A stretch of DNA of 64,000 nt from an uncultured Lachnospiraceae bacterium (GTDB taxonomy: Bacteria; Bacillota; Clostridia; Lachnospirales; Lachnospiraceae): NCBI GenBank assembly GCA_910585465.1, contig CAJUEW010000004.1, forward strand, positions 109,368 to 173,367, in the 5' to 3' direction. Of the stretch, positions 1-8,875 are shown piece after piece. A program made the translations under genes and the position numbers. The notes under the pieces are model-generated. The model saw only the letters and a program-made list of their open reading frames with translations. It did not search any database and was not told the DNA's origin. Position 1 is the stretch's first letter. Each line of letters begins with the position of its first letter.

Positions 1-278
1 GGCGCTGTTTTACGGGCCGTACTTCTCATAACAGAAGACGGAACTGCCAGTACCATCAGTTCCTTTCCTTTTATACAGGTTTCCAGATCCGCCGTAAACT
101 CAATATTTTCCGGAAGTTTTACTCCCGGAAGCTTGGAACTGTTCTCCCGTTCCCTTCTGAGCAGCCGGACCTCCTCCTCTTTGAAGGACCAAAGCGTTAC
201 CTCATGTCCATTTGTACTAAGCAGCTTTGAAAGTGCTGTTCCCCAGCTTCCTGCCCCGATCACACCGACCTTCGCCAT
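1..278 (-). CDS. gpsA: Glycerol-3-phosphate dehydrogenase [NAD(P)+], N-terminal part
   Basis: Only the first ~92 codons are inside the window; the gene runs off the left edge. The protein opens MAKVGVIGAGSWGTAL, the GxGxxG Rossmann dinucleotide-binding motif with the GSWGTAL continuation typical of GpsA. The family reduces dihydroxyacetone phosphate to sn-glycerol-3-phosphate, the backbone for phospholipids, in the cytoplasm. The ATG lies 18 nt downstream of the plsY stop on the same strand, so the enzyme making glycerol-3-phosphate sits next to the acyltransferase that uses it. The start is set by a purine-rich GGCGG-like site just upstream. Identification is firm for the visible part; completeness cannot be judged. 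Confidence 0.93.
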   Translation of the reverse strand, partial: MAKVGVIGAGSWGTALSKLLSTNGHEVTLWSFKEEEVRLLRRERENSSKLPGVKLPENIEFTADLETCIKGKELMVLAVPSSVMRSTARKTA

Positions 279-296
279 AATCATCCGCCTTTCCTT

Positions 297-938
297 TTAT
301 CCTGATTTTTTCTGAAAAATTTTACTTTCGGTTCCATTTATCAGACGCCTGATATTCGCCCTGTGACGGTATACAGCCATGCAGGACAGCACGGCGCAGA
401 TAATATAAAACTCATTCAGATGCGCCTGACTCATTCCGTAATATCCTGTCTGTCCAAGCACCACAAGATTGATCACCAGTTCAATTACCACAAGAATTGA
501 GCCGATAGACACATAACGGGTCAAAAATACAGACAACAAGAAGGTCGACGCTTCCAGCACCGTTACAATCGGACCCAGCGTCACTACCAGTCCGGCTGTA
601 CAGGCAATTCCTTTCCCGCCTTTAAATCCAAGCTGCACCGGGAAATTATGCCCCAGAATGGCTCCTGCCCCCGCATACATTCCCAGCAGCGGAAGCATAT
701 CCCCATACTTCCGGCTAAACAGCAGCCGCACCAGCAGCACTGCCAGCACCGTCTTAGCCACATCTCCCAAAAATACGATCAGCCCGGCTTTTTTCCCAAG
801 CACCCGGAGGGCATTTGTTGTTCCGGCATTGCCGCTTCCATGCTCCCGGATATCAATTCCCTTTATTCTTCCATAAATATAGGCTGTCTGGAATATTCCA
901 AACAAATACCCGATTCCAAGGCAAATGACTCGTTCCAT
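297..938 (-). CDS. plsY: Acyl-phosphate:glycerol-3-phosphate acyltransferase PlsY
   Basis: A 213-aa, very hydrophobic multi-pass membrane protein. It carries the PlsY signatures GSGNAGTTN (about 34-42), GHNFP (about 96-100) and FKGGKGIA (about 105-112), which in the family form the phosphate and acyl-phosphate sites. PlsY transfers an acyl group from acyl phosphate to sn-glycerol-3-phosphate, giving lysophosphatidic acid, the first step of membrane phospholipid synthesis. It lies between der (1-nt gap) and gpsA (18-nt gap) on the same strand, the common Firmicutes order der-plsY-gpsA. Length is normal for the family. Confidence 0.96.
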   Translation of the reverse strand: MERVICLGIGYLFGIFQTAYIYGRIKGIDIREHGSGNAGTTNALRVLGKKAGLIVFLGDVAKTVLAVLLVRLLFSRKYGDMLPLLGMYAGAGAILGHNFPVQLGFKGGKGIACTAGLVVTLGPIVTVLEASTFLLSVFLTRYVSIGSILVVIELVINLVVLGQTGYYGMSQAHLNEFYIICAVLSCMAVYRHRANIRRLINGTESKIFQKKSG

Positions 939-939
939 G

Positions 940-2265
940 CTATTCCTGTCCCTTTCTCTCCCGTATAATAAATTTCAGGGATGTACCCTTAAAGCCAAAG
1001 GCATCCCGAATTTTATTCTCCAGATATCTGGTATAGGAAAAATGCATCAGTTCCTTATCATTGACAAATATGACAAAGGTCGGCGGCTTTACGGAAACCT
1101 GAGTCACATAATAAATCTTCAGCCTCCGGCCCCGGTCGGACGGGGGCTGCTGCATGGCGGTAGCCTCTGTCACAATTTCATTGAGCACGCCTGTCTGGAT
1201 ACGCAGTGTCTGATTCTCAATGACTACGTCAATGGTTTCAAAAAGCTTTGTAAGACGCTGACCGGTCTGGGCAGAGATAAACAAAATCTCCGCATAGGGC
1301 ATAAAGGAAAGCACCTCTCTTATTTTGCGTGTAAATTCATAAATCGTCTTGTCGTTCTTCTCAATGGCATCCCACTTATTCACTGCCACAATAATTCCTT
1401 TTCCGCGTTCATGGGCAATACCGGCAATCTTTGCATCCTGCTCAGTGGCACCCTCGGTTGCGTCAATCACAACCACTACCACATCTGCCCGTTCCACGGC
1501 TGTCACCGTACGGATAATACTGTAACGCTCCAGCTCCTCTTTAATCTTATTTTTACGGCGGAGTCCGGCTGTATCAATAAACACATACTCCTTTTTGTTC
1601 CATCGGATATCCGTGTCAATGGCATCTCTGGTCGTTCCCGCAATATGGGATACAATTACCCGGTTCTCCCCTACCAGCTTATTCACGATAGAGGATTTGC
1701 CCACATTAGGCTTTCCCACAATGGCAATCTTTGGGCGGCCGTCCTCCTCCTCTTCCCCGTCATGCGCCGGAAAATACTTAGTCACGGCATCCAGCATGTC
1801 TCCGATTCCCAGCCTGGAAGCGGCGGAAACCGCGACCGGATCACCGATTCCCAGATTATAAAACTCATAAACATCTGCCATATATTTCTGAAAGCTGTCC
1901 ACCTTGTTTACAACCAGAATCACCGGCTTTTTGGAACGTCTGAGCATATCCGCCACCTTGGAATCCGCATCCTGAAGTCCCTGGCGCACATCTGTCAGAA
2001 AAATAATGACATCCGCCGTATCAATGGCAATCTGTGCCTGCTCTCTCATCTGAGAGAGAATAATATCCTTGCTGTCCGGTTCAATTCCGCCGGTGTCAAT
2101 CAATGTAAAAATATGATTCAGCCATGTGACATCCGCATAGATTCTGTCTCTTGTCACACCCGGCGTGTCCTTTACAATGGAAATATTTTCCCCTGCCAGA
2201 GCGTTGAACAACGTAGATTTTCCTACATTCGGACGTCCCACTATGGCAACAATCGGTTTACTCAT
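940..2265 (-). CDS. der: Ribosome-associated GTPase Der (EngA)
   Basis: A 441-aa protein with two tandem G domains: GRPNVGKST near residue 7 with DTPGV and NKVD, and GKPNVGKSS near residue 183 with DTAGL and NKWD. A C-terminal KH-like domain ends in KGTSLKFIIRERKG. The double-GTPase plan is diagnostic of Der, which is needed for maturation of the 50S ribosomal subunit. An AAGAGGT site lies a few bases before the ATG. It is followed after 1 nt by plsY and preceded by the radical-SAM/PDZ gene, so translation is probably coupled. Nothing unusual is seen. Confidence 0.97.
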   Translation of the reverse strand: MSKPIVAIVGRPNVGKSTLFNALAGENISIVKDTPGVTRDRIYADVTWLNHIFTLIDTGGIEPDSKDIILSQMREQAQIAIDTADVIIFLTDVRQGLQDADSKVADMLRRSKKPVILVVNKVDSFQKYMADVYEFYNLGIGDPVAVSAASRLGIGDMLDAVTKYFPAHDGEEEEDGRPKIAIVGKPNVGKSSIVNKLVGENRVIVSHIAGTTRDAIDTDIRWNKKEYVFIDTAGLRRKNKIKEELERYSIIRTVTAVERADVVVVVIDATEGATEQDAKIAGIAHERGKGIIVAVNKWDAIEKNDKTIYEFTRKIREVLSFMPYAEILFISAQTGQRLTKLFETIDVVIENQTLRIQTGVLNEIVTEATAMQQPPSDRGRRLKIYYVTQVSVKPPTFVIFVNDKELMHFSYTRYLENKIRDAFGFKGTSLKFIIRERKGQE

Positions 2266-2283
2266 TTCTTACCTCTTTCGATT

Positions 2284-3585
2284 CTAATCTATAATACATT
2301 TTACAAAATCATTTCCGCTTGATTCTACTATGGATATTTTTATTTGTAAAGTTTTTTCCACATCCTTTACGGTCACATCATCCAAAAACACCGGTTCTGC
2401 GTTCTTCAGCATATTTGCGGTAATCAAAAGCCTGTCTCCCAGCTCTCTCCCCTTAAGCTGCTCTGTCAGATCCTGTCCGGTCACCAGTCCGGCAACCGTG
2501 ATTCTGCCGCCGAAAAATTCATTATGGATCGGAATCACGCGAATATGGACGTTCGGAAATTTTTTCTGCAGCAGGGCCGCATGCTCCCGGAGAAAGGGGG
2601 CAGCCAATTCTCCGGTGGCAATCGTCACATCCCGCTCCCTTTCGTCTCCCGGCAGTCCGTCCAGTGTCTGTTCCACCTCTTCCTTTAATAAGCGGAGCAT
2701 ACCCACTCCATTTTCCAGCTGCGGATATCCGTCATAGACTTTTTCCTCCGGCACTGGCTGCTCTGCCAGCACATACCACTCATCCCCGGCATGAATAAAA
2801 TGCTTTCCATGCTTTTCCATAATCCATTTCTGCCATTTATGGATACTTTCGAGTACCTGACATGCATCTTCTTTTGTAAAAGGCTCCAGAGGATACAGCC
2901 CTTCACGATAACGGGTCAGTCCCACAGGTACAACGGACACGCTTTGAAGCTCAGGTAAAAACTCTGTCAAATCCTCAATAGATCGTTCCAGCTCCCCGCC
3001 GTCATTGACTCCTTTGCAGAGAACAATCTGTCCATTCATAATAATGCCCGCAGCCTTCAGCCGGCGGACCTTGTCCAAAAGTTGTCCTGCAAACCGGTTC
3101 TGCAGCATCTGGCACCGAAGCTTAGGATTTGTCGTCTGGAATGAAATATTAAGCGGAGACAGCTTATAATAAATAATACGCTCCAGATCATGATCATTCA
3201 TATTGGTCAGGGTCAGGTAATTTCCCTGAAGGAATGACAGCCTGGAATCGTCATCTTTAAAATATAAGGTTTCCCTCATTCCCTTGGGAAGCTGATCTAT
3301 GAAACAAAAAATACATTTATTACGGCAGGAGCGATACTCATCCATCAGACCATTTTCAAACTCCATGCCAAGGTCTTCTTCGCATAGTTTCTCAATCTCC
3401 AGCTCCCATTCCTCGCCGTCCGGCTTTCGGATCAGAACAAGAACCTTTTCTTCATTTATCAAATACCGATAGTCGAATACATCCTCCGGCGTCTGTCCGT
3501 TTACCGAAACCAGCACATCCCCCGGCTCTATTTCCATCTCCTCTGCAATGCTTCCCGGCACCACAGAACTGATTATCTGTTCCAT
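2284..3585 (-). CDS. PDZ/radical-SAM/DUF512 protein (TIGR03279-type)
   Basis: About 433 aa from the ATG chosen here, which is followed by EQIISSVVPGSIAEEM and preceded by AAGGATGG; an in-frame ATG three codons upstream is also possible. An N-terminal PDZ-like segment (PGSIAEEMEIEPGDVLVSVNG) is followed by CxxxCxxC (CRNKCIFC, about residues 87-94), the radical-SAM 4Fe-4S ligand set, then a DUF512 C-terminal part. The family is widespread next to der in Firmicutes. Its reaction is unknown to me, and no substrate can be inferred here. It is the first gene of the unit leading to der-plsY-gpsA and is divergent from the PRPP synthetase gene. Confidence 0.88.
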   Translation of the reverse strand: MEQIISSVVPGSIAEEMEIEPGDVLVSVNGQTPEDVFDYRYLINEEKVLVLIRKPDGEEWELEIEKLCEEDLGMEFENGLMDEYRSCRNKCIFCFIDQLPKGMRETLYFKDDDSRLSFLQGNYLTLTNMNDHDLERIIYYKLSPLNISFQTTNPKLRCQMLQNRFAGQLLDKVRRLKAAGIIMNGQIVLCKGVNDGGELERSIEDLTEFLPELQSVSVVPVGLTRYREGLYPLEPFTKEDACQVLESIHKWQKWIMEKHGKHFIHAGDEWYVLAEQPVPEEKVYDGYPQLENGVGMLRLLKEEVEQTLDGLPGDERERDVTIATGELAAPFLREHAALLQKKFPNVHIRVIPIHNEFFGGRITVAGLVTGQDLTEQLKGRELGDRLLITANMLKNAEPVFLDDVTVKDVEKTLQIKISIVESSGNDFVKCIID

Positions 3586-3616
3586 ATTTTCCATCCTTAT
3601 CAAACTTTCTGCTTTT

Positions 3617-3645
3617 ACTATACTAAATATCCATAAAAAATGCAA
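3617..3645 (-). promoter_or_regulatory. Sigma-A-type promoter for the radical-SAM/der/plsY/gpsA unit
   Basis: On the minus strand a TTGCAT -35 (3640-3645) and TATAGT -10 (3617-3622) are 17 bp apart and lie about 30 nt before the chosen start of the radical-SAM gene. Confidence 0.6.
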
Positions 3646-3673
3646 CGATGCCTCGTAATTTACGCCATATGGG

Positions 3674-3703
3674 TTGACTGTCTGTCTATAAAAATGATAT
3701 AAA
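3674..3703 (+). promoter_or_regulatory. Sigma-A-type promoter for the PRPP synthetase gene
   Basis: TTGACT (3674-3679) and TATAAA (3698-3703) with an 18-bp spacer, 37 nt before the ATG. It is back to back with the minus-strand promoter at 3617-3645. Confidence 0.6.
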
Positions 3704-3740
3704 TAGATTAAGTATTGCAAACAAAAGACAGGAGGATTTT

Positions 3741-4916
3741 ATGTCCGAAAATTTTTCTTATGAGAGTGTCCCGCCAATCGCTCCGTTAAAGCTGGCAGCG
3801 TTGGACGGCTGTCGGGAACTGGCCGAAAACGTGGACAAATATCTGGTAAAATTCCGCGAAACAAGCAACCAGCAATTTCAGAATACGCCGGATTTCCAGG
3901 GATACCACGAGGCTTCTTATACTATCCGCAGTTCCTGCCCCCGCTTCGGTACCGGAGAGGCAAAAGGAATTCTGTACGACTCGGTCCGGGGTGTCGATCT
4001 GTTCATTCTGGCAGATGTCACAAACTATAGTCTGACCTATACTGTGTGCGGCTATGAGAACCATATGTCCCCGGATGACCACTATCAGGATCTGAAAAGG
4101 ATTATCTCCGCAGCTACCGGAAAAGCACACCGCATCAATGTTATTATGCCGTTCTTATATGAAAGCAGACAGCACAGAAGGAGTCAGAGAGAATCTCTGG
4201 ACTGCGCTTTCTCACTTCAGGAGCTGGTAAATATGGGAGTAACCAATATTATCACCTTTGACGCTCATGATCCAAGAGTATGCAACGCAATTCCTCTCTA
4301 TGGCTTCGACAGTTTTAATCCTCCGTATCAGTTTATAAAAGGGCTGATCAAGGCAGAGCCTGACCTTCAGATAGATAAAGAGCATCTGATGGTCATCAGT
4401 CCCGATGAAGGCGCTATGGATCGTGCCGTTTATTTTGCGGGAGTTTTGGGAGTGGACATGGGCATGTTTTATAAACGCCGCAACTATTCCACAATTATCA
4501 ACGGAAAAAACCCGATTGTAGCCCATGAATTTCTCGGAGATGATTTATCCGGTAAGGATGTTATTATCATCGACGATATGATTTCCTCGGGAGAAAGTAT
4601 GCTGGATGTAGCTTACCAGATTAAAGAGCGGGGCGCTAAACGGGTCTTTGTCTGCACTACCTTCGGACTGTTCACAGACGGTCTGGCTAAATTCGATGAA
4701 TATTATGAAAAAGGCTATATCAACCGTGTGGTAACCACCAATCTGAACTATCGTACGCCGGAGCTGCTTTCCCGTCCCTATTATGTGGAGGCAGACATGA
4801 CAAAATTCCTTGCGGCAATCATTGACTGTATCAATCATGATGTCTCCACAGAGCATGTAAATAGTCCCACCGACCGGATTCACAGTCTGCTGGAAAAAAT
4901 GGAAAAGTCCGTCTGA
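3741..4916 (+). CDS. prs: Ribose-phosphate pyrophosphokinase, long divergent form
   Basis: A 391-aa protein with PRPP synthetase features. DVIIIDDMISSGES is the PRPP-binding signature, YKRRNYSTI corresponds to the catalytic KRR loop, and FDAHDPRVCNAIP replaces the usual LDLHxxQIQGFF region. The enzyme makes 5-phosphoribosyl diphosphate from ribose-5-phosphate and ATP for nucleotide, histidine and tryptophan synthesis. It is about 75 residues longer than the common bacterial enzyme, with an extended N-terminus (residues 1-60) and insertions, so it belongs to a divergent clade. A strong AGGAGG site precedes the ATG. It is monocistronic and ends at the hairpin at 4956-4989. Confidence 0.85.
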   Translation: MSENFSYESVPPIAPLKLAALDGCRELAENVDKYLVKFRETSNQQFQNTPDFQGYHEASYTIRSSCPRFGTGEAKGILYDSVRGVDLFILADVTNYSLTYTVCGYENHMSPDDHYQDLKRIISAATGKAHRINVIMPFLYESRQHRRSQRESLDCAFSLQELVNMGVTNIITFDAHDPRVCNAIPLYGFDSFNPPYQFIKGLIKAEPDLQIDKEHLMVISPDEGAMDRAVYFAGVLGVDMGMFYKRRNYSTIINGKNPIVAHEFLGDDLSGKDVIIIDDMISSGESMLDVAYQIKERGAKRVFVCTTFGLFTDGLAKFDEYYEKGYINRVVTTNLNYRTPELLSRPYYVEADMTKFLAAIIDCINHDVSTEHVNSPTDRIHSLLEKMEKSV

Positions 4917-4955
4917 CTACGCTTATAAGACCGATCATAAAAACTCAGGAAATCG

Positions 4956-4989
4956 AAACAGGGAAGCCGACTGCCGACTCCCCTGTTTT
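4956..4989. terminator. Bidirectional terminator hairpin between prs and nagA
   Basis: AAACAGGG (4956-4963) pairs with CCCTGTTT (4981-4988), with further partial pairing inside. A-rich and T-rich flanks make it usable by the converging prs and nagA transcripts. Confidence 0.65.
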
Positions 4990-4994
4990 CTGCT

Positions 4995-6110
4995 TTACAG
5001 TTCTTTTCCCTTTAAAATGACCTTTACAGTGCTTAAATCCTCTTCCTTCAGAAGAACCAGATTGGCTGCCTTGCCCGGCGTAATGCTGCCATATTGATCA
5101 TAGATTCCCACCGACCGTGCAGAATTGACCGCCGCACATTTCACGGCGCTTTCCAATGGAATATGCATTTTCTGAACCGCCACGCGGACACAATCCATCA
5201 GATTGGTTGCAGAGCCTGCAATCGTACCATCCTCAAGCGTTGCCAGACTGCCCTTCTTAATAACCTTCTGACCTCCGAGAGAATACTCTCCGTCCGGCAT
5301 TCCTGTTGCTTCCATAGAATCACTGATAAGAATAATCCTGTCATCCCCGAACATCTTAAAGGTCTGGCGCACGGTAGCCGGATGAATATGGAGTCCGTCG
5401 CAGATCAGCTCCGCCTCCACCCGTTCGTCATCCGCCGCCGCTCCCACCACGCCTGGAGCACGGTGGGACAGTCCGGCCATTGCATTGTAAAGATGGGTCA
5501 CATGATGCACACCATGCCGGACAGCCTCTGCGGTTATCTCATAATCTGCTGTTGTATGGGCAACAGACAGCACTACCTCATCCTTCAATTCCTCAATACA
5601 CTCCATGGCGCCGTCCACCTCGGGAGCAATCGCCAAAAGCTTTATCATATTTCCGGAAGCGGCATTCAGTTCCCGGAACATCCCGGCATCCGGCTCATGC
5701 ACATAGGCCCCGTTCTGCGCCCCTTTCCTTGCCATGGCAATGAAAGGTCCTTCCATATTGATGCCACAAAGAACCGCGCCCTTTTCATTCGGATAAGATC
5801 TGGCTGCCTCGCAGATACTCCGCAGCGTATCTCTGCCAAGCGTCATGGTTGCAGGAACAATGGTTGTAATTCCCTGGGAAGCCTCATAAACCGCTATCGC
5901 TTCTATCGCCTCATGAGTGCCGTCGCAGAAATCATGTCCCATACATCCATGAAAATGAATATCTGTAAGTCCCGGTATCAGATAACAGCCTGCGCCGTCT
6001 ACAACTATATTATCCGTACTTTGTTCCGCAATCTTTTCACCGTCCGTATATACGTCCCTTACTTGAAAGACGCCATCCTCCGTATATACCTTTGCATTGA
6101 TAATTTTCAT
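4995..6110 (-). CDS. nagA: N-acetylglucosamine-6-phosphate deacetylase
   Basis: A 371-aa amidohydrolase. HFHG (H52, H54) lies at the end of the first barrel strand, SVAHTTADYE and GVHHVTHLYNAM supply later metal and substrate residues, and ISDSMEATG holds the catalytic Asp. NagA converts GlcNAc-6-P to glucosamine-6-P plus acetate in the cytoplasm. It sits 15 nt downstream of nagB on the same strand, so the two form the GlcNAc-6-P to fructose-6-P step pair. Together with the nan operon at 33.6-38.3 kb they would complete the lower part of sialic-acid degradation. Confidence 0.96.
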   Translation of the reverse strand: MKIINAKVYTEDGVFQVRDVYTDGEKIAEQSTDNIVVDGAGCYLIPGLTDIHFHGCMGHDFCDGTHEAIEAIAVYEASQGITTIVPATMTLGRDTLRSICEAARSYPNEKGAVLCGINMEGPFIAMARKGAQNGAYVHEPDAGMFRELNAASGNMIKLLAIAPEVDGAMECIEELKDEVVLSVAHTTADYEITAEAVRHGVHHVTHLYNAMAGLSHRAPGVVGAAADDERVEAELICDGLHIHPATVRQTFKMFGDDRIILISDSMEATGMPDGEYSLGGQKVIKKGSLATLEDGTIAGSATNLMDCVRVAVQKMHIPLESAVKCAAVNSARSVGIYDQYGSITPGKAANLVLLKEEDLSTVKVILKGKEL

Positions 6111-6125
6111 ATAATTGTCTCCCTA

Positions 6126-6857
6126 TTACAGGTTACATTTGGAAAGCGCGGCCTCGTCCGCCACTATGGTAACATCCGGATGCATCTGAAGAATAGAGCC
6201 CGGAACGCGCGGAGTTACCGGTCCGAACAGAGAGTTTTTAAGAGCCTCCGCCTTGTCCTCGCCGCTTACAATAACCAGAATCTTTTTTGCCTTCATGATC
6301 GTCTGGATTCCCATACTGTACGCCTGTCTGGGCACATCGTCCGCAGATGCAAAAAAGCGTTTGTTTGCTTCAATCGTTCTCGGCTGCAGATCCACACAAT
6401 GGGTTCCTTTTGCAAACTCATCTCCCGGTTCATTAAAACCGATATGGCCGTTATGGCCCATTCCAAGAAGCTGCAGATCCACACCGCCCACCGAACGGAT
6501 CACTTCCTCATAGCGCTCGCATTCGGCATCCGGATCTTCATTCATACCGTCCGGCAGAAATGTCCGGTCCGGATTGATATTTACATAATCGAACAGATGG
6601 CTGTGCATAAAATAATAATAGCTCTGTTCGTCCTCCTTCGGAAGCCCCTTGTACTCATCCAGATTTACAGTAGTCACATCGCCGAAATCCAGATCCCCTT
6701 TATTATACCACTCCACCAGCTTCTCATACATCCCGATCGGGGTGGAGCCGGTTGCCAGTCCAAGTACACAGTCCGGCTTCAGAATCACCTGTGCAGAAAT
6801 AATATTAGCCGCTTTACGGCTCATGTCCTGATAATCCTTTGCTTTGATAATTTTCAT
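6126..6857 (-). CDS. nagB: Glucosamine-6-phosphate deaminase
   Basis: Starts at the ATG encoding MKIIKAKDY, nine nt after GGAGA. The in-frame GTG three codons upstream is too close to that site. About 243 aa. GLATGSTPIGMYEKL is the phosphate-binding loop, NLDEY holds the catalytic Asp, and GMGHNGHIGFNEP is the family signature. NagB converts glucosamine-6-P to fructose-6-P and ammonia, feeding amino sugars into glycolysis. It is the first gene of nagB-nagA. No GntR regulator gene lies beside it in the window. Confidence 0.96.
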   Translation of the reverse strand: MKIIKAKDYQDMSRKAANIISAQVILKPDCVLGLATGSTPIGMYEKLVEWYNKGDLDFGDVTTVNLDEYKGLPKEDEQSYYYFMHSHLFDYVNINPDRTFLPDGMNEDPDAECERYEEVIRSVGGVDLQLLGMGHNGHIGFNEPGDEFAKGTHCVDLQPRTIEANKRFFASADDVPRQAYSMGIQTIMKAKKILVIVSGEDKAEALKNSLFGPVTPRVPGSILQMHPDVTIVADEAALSKCNL

Positions 6858-6903
6858 ATTTTCCACTCTCCTATATTATATATTTTTACATATTACTGTT
6901 TTT

Positions 6904-6932
6904 ATTCTAAAATGCGTCTGTTTTTTTGTCTA
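6904..6932 (-). promoter_or_regulatory. Promoter and possible operator of nagB-nagA
   Basis: On the minus strand TAGACA (6927-6932) and TAGAAT (6904-6909) are 17 bp apart. Just upstream a perfect palindrome, GTCCGGAC (about 6944-6951), resembles the core of GntR/NagR-type amino-sugar operators. The promoter is a reasonable match; the operator reading is inference. Confidence 0.5.
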
Positions 6933-7005
6933 GTTACTATCTTGTCCGGACTATGGAAAATTTTCACTTCCCATGGCCGGAGGCACAGATATCTTATACT
7001 GTCTG

Positions 7006-7851
7006 TTATATCAGCTCCAAAAATGCCCCCAGATTTCCCCTCATCCCGCGGCTTGCCCGATGAGAGAATAAAAGCTCCGGATTGCAGCAGGTACAGATAC
7101 TGGCAACCGCCAGATGATCCGGCTGTACTCCGGCTTCCAAAAGAACAATCTCATTGGCCCGCCACAGGTTTAACTGATATTTTCCGTTTTCCTTTTTATA
7201 TATCAGATGCCCGTCCGCATGCTTTTGGAATTCCCTTTTAAATTCCAGAGCCACATCCTCACTGACCTCATAGCAGTCCTGACAGATGGACGGCCCGATG
7301 GCCGCGCGCAGATGCTTTGGATCCGTTCCAAAGGCCTCCCTCATTCGCTCAGCCGTCACAGCGCCTATCCGGTTTACAGTCCCTTTCCAGCCGGAATGAG
7401 AAAGACCGATTGCGCGATTTACCGGATCCACAAAAAACAGAGGAACACAGTCCGCATAAAAGGTTGCCAGAGTCAGTCCCGGCACATTGGTAATCAGGCC
7501 ATCCACGTTTTCATAATCCAGAGGCTTCGTAAAGCCCTTTCCCCGATCCTCTTCTGTTGCCAGACGTACATTGACCGTATGGGTCTGATGAGATAGTACC
7601 AGCGACTCCGGTTCAAAGCCGACGGCATCTGCTATGCGGCGGAAATTTTCGCGCACATGAGCCGGATTATCTCCTCTTGTAAAGCTTAAATTCAATTCTG
7701 CCAAATGTCCTTCGCTGACTCCGCCCAGACGGGTGGAAAAACCATGACGCACCAGATCCGTGTCCTCCAGATTCGGAAATACAAAATACGGCACATTGCC
7801 CTTCCTTTTCATACGTATCATATTTCCTTCTGATTTCAGCTTCCAATCCAT
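7006..7851 (-). CDS. pgeF: Peptidoglycan editing factor PgeF (YfiH/laccase-domain family)
   Basis: 281 aa. SHQTHT, FYADCVPLFFVDP and GLSHSGWKGTV carry the conserved His/Cys/His metal site of the YfiH family. Older annotations call it a polyphenol oxidase or laccase. Work on E. coli YfiH points to removal of wrongly incorporated residues from peptidoglycan precursors, and purine-nucleoside activities have also been reported for relatives. It is the last gene of the long translation/secretion operon, 9 nt after yraN. The ATG encoding MDWKLKSEG follows GGGAGACGTT. Confidence 0.9.
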   Translation of the reverse strand: MDWKLKSEGNMIRMKRKGNVPYFVFPNLEDTDLVRHGFSTRLGGVSEGHLAELNLSFTRGDNPAHVRENFRRIADAVGFEPESLVLSHQTHTVNVRLATEEDRGKGFTKPLDYENVDGLITNVPGLTLATFYADCVPLFFVDPVNRAIGLSHSGWKGTVNRIGAVTAERMREAFGTDPKHLRAAIGPSICQDCYEVSEDVALEFKREFQKHADGHLIYKKENGKYQLNLWRANEIVLLEAGVQPDHLAVASICTCCNPELLFSHRASRGMRGNLGAFLELI

Positions 7852-7860
7852 AACGTCTCC

Positions 7861-8214
7861 CTATCCCTGCATCTGAAATGCATTTTTAATATGTTCTATC
7901 CTGCCGCCCAGAATACTGATAACGTCAAATCTGCATGCCTGGTTTTCCGGCACCCGGCGTTCATAGCAGTAGCAGGCTGCGGCCCGGAAAATTTTTCTTT
8001 GCTTATGTAGGTCCACTGCTTCCGCAGGATGTCCTGCCTGCCCTCCCCTGCGGTATTTCACCTCCGCAAATATCAGATAGGTATCGTCTCTTACTATCAG
8101 GTCTATCTCTCCCTGGCGGCAGCGATAATTCCTCTCCACAATCTGATAGCCCTGCAGTGCGAGCCATCTGGCCGCCTGCTCCTCATAGGCTGTGCCTGTC
8201 TGCCTCTTATTCAT
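7861..8214 (-). CDS. YraN/UPF0102 family nuclease-fold protein
   Basis: 117 aa. GEIDLIV followed by FAEVKYR matches the D/E...ExK core of the restriction-endonuclease-like fold that defines UPF0102 (YraN). Members are small and almost universally found between rnhB and other ribosome or DNA-maintenance genes. Function is not settled, though a role in DNA repair or recombination is often suggested. It overlaps the 3' end of rnhB by 8 nt, so it is probably translated by coupling. Confidence 0.9.
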   Translation of the reverse strand: MNKRQTGTAYEEQAARWLALQGYQIVERNYRCRQGEIDLIVRDDTYLIFAEVKYRRGGQAGHPAEAVDLHKQRKIFRAAACYCYERRVPENQACRFDVISILGGRIEHIKNAFQMQG

Positions 8215-8875
8215 TTTCGCTCACGAAATTTTTAATAAAGGTTCTTCTGTGGATTTCGCAGGGTCCAAGCTTTTTCAATGCGGCAATATGCGCCGCGGAG
8301 CCATAGCCTTTATTAGAGGCAAAGCTGTAACCCGGATACTTTTTATCCATTTCCACCATCATCCGATCCCTGGTCACCTTCGCCACAATGCTGGCGGCAG
8401 CTATGGAAACGCTCTTGGCGTCTCCTTTGATAATAGGGACCTGCATTTTTAAAAGCCCCGGTATTGTTACCGCATCATTCAGAAGTACATCCGGACACGG
8501 ATCCAGTTTTCCGGCTGCCTCCCGCATAGCCTCATAGGTCGCCTGTAAAATATTGATTTCGTCAATCCTCTCCTGACTGACCACGCCGATGCCGACTGCG
8601 ACCGCCTTTTCCATAATTTCATCATACAGAAGCTCTCTTCTCTTCTCTGTCAGCTTTTTTGAATCATTCAGATACAGAATCCGGCTGTCCCTCGGCAGAA
8701 TAACCGCTCCGGCTACCACCGGACCGGCCAGGGGGCCTCTTCCCGCTTCGTCAATCCCGCATACCAGTCCGTACTTTTCATACTCCCTTTCGTACACCTT
8801 CAGCCCTTCGATTCTTGCAATCTCCGCCTCCAGCTTTTCCTGCCGCCTTTTTAACTGTTCCTCTTTTTTTGTCAT
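8207..8875 (-). CDS. rnhB: Ribonuclease HII
   Basis: Start placed at the ATG that overlaps the lepB stop as TGATGA, giving about 222 aa; the reading frame extends 17 codons further upstream but lies wholly inside lepB. CGIDEAGRGPLAGPV contains the catalytic DE pair, DSKKLT and NDAVT follow, and AAASIVAKVTRD contains a later acidic/basic site. RNase HII cleaves the RNA strand at single ribonucleotides or hybrids in DNA. It overlaps yraN by 8 nt. The N-terminal KKEEQLKRRQEKLEAEIARI stretch is a short charged coiled coil seen in other Clostridia. Confidence 0.95.
   Translation of the reverse strand: MTKKEEQLKRRQEKLEAEIARIEGLKVYEREYEKYGLVCGIDEAGRGPLAGPVVAGAVILPRDSRILYLNDSKKLTEKRRELLYDEIMEKAVAVGIGVVSQERIDEINILQATYEAMREAAGKLDPCPDVLLNDAVTIPGLLKMQVPIIKGDAKSVSIAAASIVAKVTRDRMMVEMDKKYPGYSFASNKGYGSAAHIAALKKLGPCEIHRRTFIKNFVSENE

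Noticed and set aside
925..2322. 465-codon plus-strand open frame opposite der
   Set aside because: Wholly antisense to a clear Der protein, rich in His and Cys as mirror frames are, and without a ribosome binding site.
5094..7241. 715-codon plus-strand open frame
   Set aside because: It crosses nagA, nagB and pgeF on the opposite strand; the translation shows no domain and is a shadow of their codon usage.
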